A stretch of 64,000 nt of DNA from FEN-299 sp963727765 (GTDB lineage: Bacteria > Acidobacteriota > Vicinamibacteria > Vicinamibacterales > Fen-181), in contig CAVSGZ010000013.1 of assembly GCA_963727765.1 (NCBI GenBank), positions 434,001-498,000 on the forward strand. Reading direction: 5' to 3'. This document shows, one piece after another, positions 1 through 7,414 of the stretch (position 1 is its first letter; each line of letters begins with the position of its first letter). The translations under genes were made by a program, and so were the position numbers. The notes below the pieces were generated by a model. That model was not told the origin of the DNA and made no database searches. It worked only from the letters and a program-made list of their open reading frames with translations.

Positions 1-5
1 CGGAC

Positions 6-443
6 GTGACGAAGGGCCACGAAACGCGTGACATCTCCACGCGCGTGGTCGCGACGTTCGGCGTCGCCCTGTTCATCGGCGGCCTCGTCGTGGTGGCCGC
101 GGTCGCGCTGCTCTACCAGCAGTTCGCGCGGGAGGCCGAGCGGGCCTACCCGCGGGAGTACCCGATGGCGCGCGTCGGGGCGGCGCAGTTGCCGGCCGAG
201 CCGCGGTTGCAGACCCAGCCGCGCGAGGAGCTGCAGCGGATGCGCGCCGAGGAGGACCGGATCCTGAACTCCTACGGTTGGGTCGACGCGCAACGCGGCA
301 TCGTGCGCATCCCCATCGCGCAGGCAATGGCCATGACGGTCGCGCAGGGGCTGCCGGCACGAACGGGCGCAACGCCGTACGCGCCGCAGGGCCTGCCGGA
401 GACGTCCGACTCCGGGCGGACGCTGCCGCCGTCCGGGAGGTGA
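6..443 (+). CDS. small single-pass membrane protein at head of cytochrome oxidase operon
   Basis: A 145-aa protein of unknown function. Residues about 14-37 form one hydrophobic membrane segment. The rest is a soluble, charged domain ending in a Pro/Arg-rich tail. It contains a short block NSYGWVDAQRG followed by RIPIAQAM, which I associate with small proteins encoded beside SCO genes in acidobacterial oxidase loci (memory, not searched). The GTG at 6 is the first start in the window, but no stop lies before it, so the true start could be upstream. The stop is 2 nt before the SCO start, so the two are almost certainly co-transcribed. A role in oxidase assembly or as an accessory subunit is inferred only from position. 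Confidence 0.7.
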   Translation: MTKGHETRDISTRVVATFGVALFIGGLVVVAAVALLYQQFAREAERAYPREYPMARVGAAQLPAEPRLQTQPREELQRMRAEEDRILNSYGWVDAQRGIVRIPIAQAMAMTVAQGLPARTGATPYAPQGLPETSDSGRTLPPSGR

Positions 444-445
444 GC

Positions 446-1333
446 ATGAGACACGTGGTGATTCCGGTGGTGATCGTCCTGGCGCTCGCTGGTCTGGCGC
501 GTCCTGCCGGAGCCCAGTACAACGGCGTGCCGCCCGAAGGGATGATGACGAAGGGCACCATGCCGGCCGGCATCACGCCGAACGAGCTCAAGAAGGTGTC
601 GTTCGACCAGAAGCTGGGCGTTCAGGTGCCGCTCGACCTGCCGTTCCGCGACGAGACCGGCCGCCCCGTGCAGCTCTCGCAGTACTTCACCGGCCGGCCG
701 GTGATCCTGGCGCTGGTCTACTACGAATGCCCGATGCTCTGCGTCCAGGCGCTCAACGGGCTGGTGAAGTCGTTGAAGGTCCTGGCGCTCGAGCCGGGCC
801 GCGACTACACGATCGTCACCGTGAGTTTCAATCCCGAGGAGACGCCCAAGGAGGCGGCGGCCAAGAAGGACGAGTACGTCGGGCGGTTCGGCAGGCCCGG
901 GGCGGCCGACGCGTGGCACTTCCTGACCGGCACCGAGGCGTCGATCCGCGTGCTGACCGACACGGTTGGATTCCACTACGTCTACGACCCGGAGACCAAG
1001 CAGTTCGCGCACCCGACCGGCATGATCGTTCTCACGCCCGAGGGCCGGGCGTCGAAGTACATCTACGGCATCGACTACGGGCCGCGTGACCTCCGGTTCG
1101 CGCTCGTCGAGGCGTCTGACAACAAGGTGGGGACGCCGGTCGACCGGCTCCTGCTCTACTGCTATCACTACGACCCGACCACCGGGAAGTACGGCCTGGT
1201 GCTGCTGAGCGTCCTCCGCATCGGCGGCGTGCTCACCGTCGCCACGATCGGGGGGCTCATCCTGCTGATGCGGCGCCGCGAGAAACGCGTCCGGGCCGAA
1301 CAGGGCGGGCCGGCCAGGCCCGCGGCGAACTGA
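446..1333 (+). CDS. SCO1/SenC-family copper chaperone for cytochrome oxidase
   Basis: A 295-aa exported thioredoxin-fold protein that would deliver copper to, or reduce, the CuA site of subunit II. The Cu-binding set is visible: Cys95 and Cys99 in CPMLC (CxxxC), and His189 in the FAHPTG block. A signal peptide covers about residues 1-23 (ending RPAGAQ). A C-terminal membrane helix (about 255-277) followed by RRREKR would anchor it from the C-terminus, unlike classic SCO proteins with an N-terminal anchor. The frame is open further upstream, but the ATG at 446, just after the previous stop, begins a clean signal peptide and is preferred. It sits directly upstream of ctaC, as expected for its job. 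Confidence 0.93.
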   Translation: MRHVVIPVVIVLALAGLARPAGAQYNGVPPEGMMTKGTMPAGITPNELKKVSFDQKLGVQVPLDLPFRDETGRPVQLSQYFTGRPVILALVYYECPMLCVQALNGLVKSLKVLALEPGRDYTIVTVSFNPEETPKEAAAKKDEYVGRFGRPGAADAWHFLTGTEASIRVLTDTVGFHYVYDPETKQFAHPTGMIVLTPEGRASKYIYGIDYGPRDLRFALVEASDNKVGTPVDRLLLYCYHYDPTTGKYGLVLLSVLRIGGVLTVATIGGLILLMRRREKRVRAEQGGPARPAAN

Positions 1334-1336
1334 CGT

Positions 1337-2287
1337 ATGCCTGCTCTACCGCTGTTCCCCGTCGAAGCGTCCACGATGGCCGGGAGGGTCGATGCCCTCT
1401 ATTTCTTCCTCGTCTCGGTCAGCGCTTTCTTCGTCGTTCTTATCGCATCGCTGGTCGTCTTCTTCTCCGTCCGCTACCGGCGGCGGGCCAAGGACGAGGT
1501 GGGGCGCAAGGTCGTGCCGTCGCTGGCGCTCGAACTGACATGGACGATCATCCCGCTGTGCCTCGGGCTGGTGATGTTCGCCTGGGGGGCGCGTCTCTAT
1601 TTCACCGAGTCGCGGCCGCCCGGCGAGACGCTCGACATCTACGTCGTCGGCAAGCAGTGGATGTGGAAGTTCCAGCACATGGACGGGCGCCGCGAGATCG
1701 ACGAGCTGCACATCCCCGTGGAGCGGGCGATCCGGCTGACGGGCACGTCGGAAGACGTCATCCACTCGTTCTTCGTGCCGGCGTTTCGCATCAAGGCCGA
1801 CGTCGTCCCCGGCCGCTACCGCACCATCTGGTTCAACGCGACCAAGGTGGGCAGCTACCACCTGTTCTGCTCGCGGTCCTGCGGGACGAGGCACTCGGAG
1901 ATGCGGGGCGAGATCATCGTGATGTCGCCGGCCGACTACCAGGCGTGGCTCGCCGGCGGCGCGGCGGACGTGCCGATGGCCGCGCAGGGCCAGAAGACGT
2001 TCCAGGAGCTGTCGTGCTCCACCTGCCACCGCCCGGACGGCCAGGGCCGCGGGCCCGCCCTCGAGGGGGTCTACGGCAGCAAGGTGCTGCTCGACAGCGG
2101 ACAGGCCGTCGTCGCCGACGATGCCTATATCCGGGAGTCGATCCTCTCGCCGACGGCGAAGATCGTGGCCGGCTACCAGCCGATCATGCCGACGTTCCAG
2201 GGCCTGGTCAGTGAGGAGCAGCTGCTGACGCTCATCGAGTACGTCAAGTCGCTGAAGACACCCGAACCTCGGACTCCGAAGAAGTGA
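1337..2287 (+). CDS. ctaC: cytochrome c oxidase subunit II with fused cytochrome c domain
   Basis: A 316-aa subunit II that takes electrons at a binuclear CuA centre. Two N-terminal membrane helices (about 20-47 and 68-88) are followed by the cupredoxin domain and a C-terminal cytochrome c domain with CSTCH (Cys227, Cys230, His231), so it is of the caa3 type. CuA ligands are His143, Cys178, Cys182, His186 and Met189. The residue between the cysteines, normally Glu (Gln in ba3 oxidases), is Arg180 here (CSRSC), which is unusual. The probable heme-distal Met lies in the QPIMPTF block. The stop overlaps the next start (GTGA), suggesting translational coupling with ctaD. Confidence 0.96.
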   Translation: MPALPLFPVEASTMAGRVDALYFFLVSVSAFFVVLIASLVVFFSVRYRRRAKDEVGRKVVPSLALELTWTIIPLCLGLVMFAWGARLYFTESRPPGETLDIYVVGKQWMWKFQHMDGRREIDELHIPVERAIRLTGTSEDVIHSFFVPAFRIKADVVPGRYRTIWFNATKVGSYHLFCSRSCGTRHSEMRGEIIVMSPADYQAWLAGGAADVPMAAQGQKTFQELSCSTCHRPDGQGRGPALEGVYGSKVLLDSGQAVVADDAYIRESILSPTAKIVAGYQPIMPTFQGLVSEEQLLTLIEYVKSLKTPEPRTPKK

Positions 2288-3906
2288 CGCGCATGGACAC
2301 CCAGGCTTTGCCCGAAACGAACTTCCTCAACGCCGACTACGGCCTGAAGTCGTGGCTGCTGACGACCGACCACAAGCGGATCGGCCTGCTGTTCCTCGGG
2401 ACGATTACGACCTTCTTCGTCCTCGGCGGGATCTTCGCGGGGATGATCCGGCTGGAGCTGCTGTCGCCGTCGGGCAACTTCGTGTCCGACGAGACCTACA
2501 ACAAGCTGTTCACGATGCACGGCATCGTGATGATCTTCATGTTCCTCATCCCGTCGATCCCGGCCGTGCTCGGCAACTTCCTGGTGCCGCTCATGATCGG
2601 GGCGCGCGACCTCGCGTTTCCGCGGCTGAATCTGCTCAGTTGGTACATCTTCGTCATCGGCGGGATGTTCACCCTCTACGCGATCGTGACCGGCGGCGTC
2701 GACACCGGCTGGACCTTCTACACGCCGTTCAGCACCGTGGCATCGCAGACCAACGTGATGACGGCCGCAATCGGGATCTTCATCATGGGGTTCTCGTCGA
2801 TCCTGACGGGGCTGAACTTCATCGTGACCATCCACGCGATGCGGGCGCCGGGGCTGACCTGGTTCCGCATGCCGCTGTTCCTCTGGGCGATCTACGCGAC
2901 GAGCCTCATCAACGTCCTCGGCACGCCGGTGCTGGCCATCACGCTGGTGGCGGTGGCGCTCGAGCGGGCGTTCCACATGGGGATCTTCGACCCGGCCTAC
3001 GGCGGCGACCCGCTGCTGTTCCAGCACCTGTTCTGGTTCTACTCGCACCCGGCCGTCTACATCATGATCCTGCCGTCGATGGGCGTCGTCAGCGAGCTCA
3101 TCGCCTGCTTCGCGCGCAAGAACATCTTCGGGTACAAGTTCGTCGCCTTCTCGAGCCTCGCCATCGCGGTCTTCGGCTTCCTCGTGTGGGGCCACCACAT
3201 GTTCGTGGCGGGCATCTCGGTGTATGCGGCGATGGTCTTCTCCATTCTCAGCTTTCTGGTTGCCGTGCCGTCGGCGGTAAAGGTGTTCAACTGGACGGCG
3301 ACCCTCTACAAGGGATCGATCTCGTTCCAGACGCCGATGTTCTACGCGCTCGGGTTCATCGGCCTCTTCACCATCGGCGGTCTGACCGGACTCTTCCTCG
3401 CCTCGCTCGGCATCGACGTGCACGTCACCCAGACCTACTTCGTCGTCGCCCACTTCCACTACATCATGGTCGGCGGCGCGCTGTTCGGGTACCTGGGCGG
3501 CCTGCATTTCTGGTGGCCGAAGATCACCGGGAAGATGTACCCGGACATCTGGGGGCGCGTGGCCGCCGTGGTCGCATTCCTCGGGTTCAACCTGACGTTC
3601 TTCCCGCAGTTCATCCTGGGCTACCTCGGGATGCCCCGGCGCTACCACACCTACCCGCCGGAGTTCCAGGCGCTCAACGTCCTGTCGACCGCCGGCGCGT
3701 CGGTCATGGCGCTCGGGTTCATCATCCCGGCGATCTACCTGGCCTGGTCGCTGAAGTACGGACCGCCCGCGGGAAAGAACCCGTGGAGGGCCACCGGCCT
3801 CGAGTGGACGACCAGCTCGCCGCCGCCGACGTTCAACTTCGAGACGACGCCGGTGGTGACCGAGCCCGCGTACGCCTACGAGGCGAGGGAGGCCACGCGT
3901 GGTTGA
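2284..3906 (+). CDS. ctaD: cytochrome c oxidase subunit I, A2-type heme-copper oxidase
   Basis: A 540-aa, roughly 12-helix catalytic subunit that reduces O2 to water and pumps protons. Low-spin heme ligands are His79 and His392. The high-spin heme ligand is His390. CuB is held by His255, His304 and His305, with Tyr259 as the cross-linked tyrosine. The helix VI motif is YSHPAVY (253-259) instead of the Glu-containing HPEVY, the hallmark of the A2 subfamily described for the Rhodothermus caa3 enzyme. The K-channel Lys333 (PSAVK) and the D-channel entrance Asp (GARDLAFPRLN) are kept. GTG at 2284 overlaps the ctaC stop; ATG at 2293 is an alternative start. Confidence 0.97.
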   Translation: MTRMDTQALPETNFLNADYGLKSWLLTTDHKRIGLLFLGTITTFFVLGGIFAGMIRLELLSPSGNFVSDETYNKLFTMHGIVMIFMFLIPSIPAVLGNFLVPLMIGARDLAFPRLNLLSWYIFVIGGMFTLYAIVTGGVDTGWTFYTPFSTVASQTNVMTAAIGIFIMGFSSILTGLNFIVTIHAMRAPGLTWFRMPLFLWAIYATSLINVLGTPVLAITLVAVALERAFHMGIFDPAYGGDPLLFQHLFWFYSHPAVYIMILPSMGVVSELIACFARKNIFGYKFVAFSSLAIAVFGFLVWGHHMFVAGISVYAAMVFSILSFLVAVPSAVKVFNWTATLYKGSISFQTPMFYALGFIGLFTIGGLTGLFLASLGIDVHVTQTYFVVAHFHYIMVGGALFGYLGGLHFWWPKITGKMYPDIWGRVAAVVAFLGFNLTFFPQFILGYLGMPRRYHTYPPEFQALNVLSTAGASVMALGFIIPAIYLAWSLKYGPPAGKNPWRATGLEWTTSSPPPTFNFETTPVVTEPAYAYEAREATRG

Positions 3907-4564
3907 CATCGCACCTGCCCCGTCGCACGAGGAGCGGCTGAAGCATCATTTCGACGACTCTTCGCAGCAGCACGAAGCCGCCACGCTCGGCATGTGGCTG
4001 TTTCTCGCGACCGAGTTGCTGTTCTTCGGCGGCCTGTTCGCCGCCTACATGGTCTACCGTGTCTGGTATCCGGAGACCTTCGGGCAGGCGAGCCGCTCGC
4101 TGGACATCGTGCTCGGCTCGGTGAACACGCTGGTGCTCATCACGAGCAGCCTGTCGATGGCGTTCGCGGTGCGCGCGGCGGCGACCGATCAGCGCAGACA
4201 GCTTCTGACGCTGCTCGTCATCACGATGGTCCTCGGGCTGGTGTTCCTCGCCGTTAAGGGGGTCGAGTACCACCAGAAATTCGTCGAGCACCACATCCCG
4301 GGGTTCGGATTCCACTTCGAGGGGACGGCGCCGGAGCGGGCGAACCTGTTCTTTTCGCTCTACTTCGCGATGACCGGGCTTCACGCGCTGCACATGATCA
4401 TCGGGTTCGTGGTCCTGACGGTGATCTTCGTGATGGCGTTCAGGAGGAAGTTCTCGGCGGCCTGGCACACGCCGGTCGAGATCAGCGGGCTCTACTGGCA
4501 CTTCGTGGACATCATCTGGATTTTCCTGTTTCCGCTCCTGTACCTGGTGGATAGACACCGGTAG
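3899..4564 (+). CDS. ctaE: cytochrome c oxidase subunit III
   Basis: A 221-aa polytopic protein with five predicted helices, matching the short bacterial form of COX III. Family landmarks are the LGMWLFLATELLFFGGLF helix with its membrane Glu, the EYHQKF loop, the TGLHALH helix and the C-terminal YWHFVDIIWIFLFPLLYL segment. It stabilises subunit I and the proton-uptake route. The GTG start at 3899 overlaps the end of ctaD by 8 nt. Its TAG stop lies within the first unit of the tandem repeat that begins at 4561. Confidence 0.95.
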   Translation: MVDIAPAPSHEERLKHHFDDSSQQHEAATLGMWLFLATELLFFGGLFAAYMVYRVWYPETFGQASRSLDIVLGSVNTLVLITSSLSMAFAVRAAATDQRRQLLTLLVITMVLGLVFLAVKGVEYHQKFVEHHIPGFGFHFEGTAPERANLFFSLYFAMTGLHALHMIIGFVVLTVIFVMAFRRKFSAAWHTPVEISGLYWHFVDIIWIFLFPLLYLVDRHR

Positions 4565-4744
4565 TCGGGGGCTCACGCAGAGTAGTCGGGTTCTTCGCAG
4601 AGTAGTCGGGGGCTTCGCTGAGAAGTCGGGGGCTCACGCAGAGCAGTCGGGTTCTTCGCAGAGTAGTCGGGTTCGTCGCTGAGAAGTTGGGGGCTCACGC
4701 AGAGTAGTCGGGGGCTTGGCCGAGAAGTTGGGGGCTGACGCAGA
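4561..4744 (+). repeat. 20/21-bp tandem repeat between ctaE and ctaF
   Basis: Nine imperfect units of 20 or 21 bp based on gtagtcgggggctcacgcag fill the whole ctaE-ctaF gap. The unit lengths run 21-20-20-21-20-20-21-20-21, so there is also a higher-order period of about 61 bp. The first unit contains the ctaE stop codon. The bases right after the last unit (cagaggagtcag) provide the ctaF Shine-Dalgarno sequence. It could be a simple expansion of the original intergenic sequence or could tune translation of ctaF. There is no spacer structure, so it is not a CRISPR array. Confidence 0.9.
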
Positions 4745-4754
4745 GGAGTCAGTG

Positions 4755-5045
4755 ATGGAACACGTGGTCGTGCCGCGGTCGACGTATTTCGGCGTCTACA
4801 TCGCGCTCGTCGTCCTCACCGTGCTGACGACGACCGTGGCGTTCTTCGATCTCGGCCTGGCCAACCCGGTCGTGGCGCTGAGCATCGCCATCCTGAAAGC
4901 GACACTGGTCGTGCTGTTCTTCATGCACCTGAAGTACGGGACGCGCCTGATGTGGGTGGTCGCCGGCGCGTCGGTCTTCTGGCTGCTGATCCTGCTGCTG
5001 CTCATCCTGAGCGACTACGGGACCAGGGTGCCCGTGACCGTCTAG
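4755..5045 (+). CDS. ctaF: cytochrome c oxidase subunit IV (CtaF-like)
   Basis: A 96-aa protein with three hydrophobic helices (about 11-30, 38-58, 65-86). The middle one carries AILKATLVVLFFMHLKY, the signature of the prokaryotic COX IV family, which supports oxidase assembly. ATG at 4755 is preceded by GAGGAG at about 4743-4748. An in-frame upstream start would read through the repeat and is rejected. This is the last gene of the operon; it is convergent with the WG-repeat gene. Confidence 0.92.
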   Translation: MEHVVVPRSTYFGVYIALVVLTVLTTTVAFFDLGLANPVVALSIAILKATLVVLFFMHLKYGTRLMWVVAGASVFWLLILLLLILSDYGTRVPVTV

Positions 5046-5047
5046 CA

Positions 5048-5184
5048 CAGGCTCAAGGCTTCCGCCTCCGCCAAGGCTGCGGCGGACCCGCCGAAGCGCT
5101 TCGCGCGAAGGCGGGCAGGGCTCAAGGCTTGCCCGCCGTAGCCCGAAGGGCGAAGGCTGGGCTTCGGGCTCAGGACGCGGCCAA
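5048..5184. repeat. palindromic repeat cluster between convergent genes
   Basis: GC-rich hairpin-forming DNA fills the gap between convergent ctaF and the WG-repeat gene. cccgccgaagcgcttcgcgc at 5089-5108 is followed by gaaggcggg, giving a stem-loop. The block around 5123-5160 (ggcttgcccgccgtagcccg and onward) is the reverse complement of a block found inside the M14 peptidase gene (24231-24280) and closely related to one inside the glycosidase-like gene (15750-15795). It may serve as a two-way terminator here. Confidence 0.7.
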
Positions 5185-6370
5185 TTACCGCGCGATGTAG
5201 CCCCACCGCCCCGTCCGGCCGTCGCCGACCCGAACGGCCGCCATCCCCTCGCTGAAGGGCGAGGCCATGCCGAACTGCGGCGCGACGACCATCGCGCCGG
5301 TGCTGTCGACGTAGCCCCACGGGCCCTGGTCGCCTTCGCCGACACGGACCGCGGCCAGCCCTCCGCTGAACTGTCCGGTCTCGCTGAATCGCGGTTCGAT
5401 GACGACCTTTCCGTGCTTGTCGATGAAGCCCACGTGGCCCGCCGCGTCGTCGCCGACGCAGACGGCGGCCAGCCCCTCGCTGAATGGCCTCGCCCAGACA
5501 AACCGCGGCTCGATCGTGAATCTCCCCGTCCTGTCGATATAACCCGCCTTGCTGCTCGCCGCGTCACCGATGACGACGGCGGCCAGCCCTTCCGAGAAGG
5601 AGGCGGCTTCCTGGAAGCGCGGCGAAACGACGAGTCGTCCCGTCTTGTCGATGAAGCCCCATTGTCCCCCACCCACACTGGCCACGCGAACCGCCGCCAG
5701 CCCTTCGCTGAAGGGCTGGGCCCAGCGGAATTTCGGCCGGACGACGAGAATGCCGGCCTTGTTCACGAACCCCCACTTCGCCGCCTGTTCAACGCCGAGC
5801 GCGACCGGGCCGAGTCCTTCGCTGAAGGGTCCGACGGCGTCGAAAAGGGGATCGACGAGGAACCGGCCGCTCGTACCGATGTAGCCCCACTTCCCGGTGT
5901 CCTCGGCGCCGAGGTGGGCGCCGGCAATCCCGTCCCTGAACCTCGTCACGTTCGCCCACCTGGCCGTGAACCGTGGGGGGATGACCGCCTTCCCCTGCCG
6001 GTCGATGTAGCCCCATCGTCCCGTCCGCTCGTCGCCGGTGCCGACTTCAGCCAGGCCGCCGCTGAAATCCCCGGCCCAGTCGGTACTCGGCGGGAATCAC
6101 CAGCCGGCCCGACTTGTCGATGAACCCCCACTTCCCGGTTCCCTGCTCGCCGACCTGGACGGCGGCAAGCCCTTCGCTGAACGAGGAGGCTCGAGCGAAC
6201 TGGGCGGCGATGGCGAGTTTCGCGGGAGGGGCCTCGGTTGCGGCGGTGCCTGGCCGGCCCGCCGGGCCAGCCTTCCCGCCCTGGGACGATCCGCACGCCG
6301 CCGCGAAGACCGCCGCCAGCAGCAGGACGCAGTTCGGGAGCGCACGACCGACGGATTGAATTCTATACAC
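5185..6370 (-). CDS. WG-repeat (KWG) lipoprotein, reading frame interrupted
   Basis: A protein of about 394 aa made almost entirely of nine repeats of about 44 residues, each with a W-G-(F/Y)-(I/V)-(D/N)-K/R core and a following PFSEGLA(A)V strand. The WG-repeat family has no fixed enzymatic role and is probably a surface binding or scaffold protein. The N-terminus has a hydrophobic stretch ending FAAAC, a plausible lipobox. GGAGG abuts an ATG at 6376 but is 6 nt from the GTG at 6370, so GTG is preferred. The frame breaks in the third quarter of the ninth-to-eighth repeat boundary: removing one C from the CCCC run at 6069-6072 restores it exactly. Last gene of the minus-strand cluster headed by the lipid kinase. 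Confidence 0.8.
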
Positions 6371-6391
6371 GCCCATCCTCCGAATGCGCGG

Positions 6392-6420
6392 CTGATCCCT
6401 GAGCCTTGAGCCCTGAGCCT
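6392..6420. repeat. gagccttgagccctgag short repeat
   Basis: Degenerate repeat of GAGCC/CTGAG words that overlaps the lpxD stop codon. Related blocks lie at about 46743-46781 and 58203-58235, always at gene ends. It looks like a small dispersed repeat family of this genome. Confidence 0.5.
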
Positions 6421-7414
6421 ATTTCTTCGCCATCCGCGCGAGGATGGCCAGTTCCTTCAAGTACTGCTTGATGGGCCGGGCCGGCGTGCCCCAGAAGAGC
6501 ACGCCCGGTCCCCGGATGACCTTGCCGCTCGGCACGCCGCACTGGGCGCCGAGGATGGCGCCGCTCTCGATCCGCACGTGGTCGGCAATCCCCACCTGCC
6601 CGGCCACGATCGCGCCCTTCTCGATCACCGAACTGCCCGCGACGCCGGTCTGGGCCGAGATCACGACATCCTCTCCGACCGACACGTTGTGGGCCAGGTG
6701 GACTTGGTTGTCGAGCTTTGTCCCCCGCGCGATCCGCGTCTCGGCCAGCGCACCCCGGTCGATCGTGCACGCGGCGCCAATCTCCACGTCGTCTTCGATG
6801 ACGAGCCGGCCGACCTGAGGGAACGCCTCGTACCGCCCGGTGGCCGTATCCCGGACGTAGCCGAAACCGTCGCTGCCGAGCACCGAGCCGGCATGGACGA
6901 CGACGCGCGCGCCGAGTGAGGTACCCGAATAGATGGTGACATTCGACTTGATGACGGTGTCGTCGCCGATGACAACCCCCGGGTTGACGTGGACCCCGGG
7001 GCCGATGACGACGCGGTCGCCCAGGCGGACGTTCGCGTCGATCACCGCGTGCGGGGCGATCGAGACGTCGGCGCCGAGAGCGGCCGAGGGTTCGATGACG
7101 GCTGACGGGTGCACGCCCGGCGCGGGGCGCGCCGGGGGATACAGCTGCCTGACGACGCGCGCGAACGCCAGTTTCGGCTGCTCGCAGGTCACGAGGGCTC
7201 CGGACTCGCGCGACGCACCGACAGCGAAGGCGCCGGCGATGACAACGCCGGCAGCCGACGAAAGCGCCGCGGGCAGCGCCTTCGCGTCTTCAACGAAGAC
7301 GACGTCACCCGGACCGGCGCCGTCGGGCTTCGCCGCGCCACTGACTGCGATCGCGGCATCGCCCAGGACCGCCCCGCCGGAGAGTTTCGCGATCTCGCGC
7401 GCGGTGAGCGTCAT
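6419..7414 (-). CDS. lpxD: UDP-3-O-acylglucosamine N-acyltransferase
   Basis: A 331-aa cytoplasmic enzyme that transfers the second 3-hydroxyacyl chain to UDP-3-O-acyl-GlcN in lipid A synthesis. The N-terminal uridine-binding domain (MTLTAREIAKLSGG onward, about 1-100) is followed by many hexapeptide left-handed beta-helix repeats (G-x-x-V-x-I pattern, about 100-300) and a short C-terminal helix. The catalytic His lies in LDNQVHLAHNVSVG, matching the E. coli HIAHN motif. ATG at 7414 overlaps the stop of the upstream gene (ATGA), implying coupling. The frame is open further upstream, but that stretch has no LpxD similarity. Its presence indicates a Gram-negative outer membrane with lipid A. 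Confidence 0.94.
   Translation of the reverse strand: MTLTAREIAKLSGGAVLGDAAIAVSGAAKPDGAGPGDVVFVEDAKALPAALSSAAGVVIAGAFAVGASRESGALVTCEQPKLAFARVVRQLYPPARPAPGVHPSAVIEPSAALGADVSIAPHAVIDANVRLGDRVVIGPGVHVNPGVVIGDDTVIKSNVTIYSGTSLGARVVVHAGSVLGSDGFGYVRDTATGRYEAFPQVGRLVIEDDVEIGAACTIDRGALAETRIARGTKLDNQVHLAHNVSVGEDVVISAQTGVAGSSVIEKGAIVAGQVGIADHVRIESGAILGAQCGVPSGKVIRGPGVLFWGTPARPIKQYLKELAILARMAKK

Noticed and set aside
4561..4744. Repeat array as a CRISPR
   Set aside because: Units are contiguous without spacers, too short and degenerate, and no cas gene is present.
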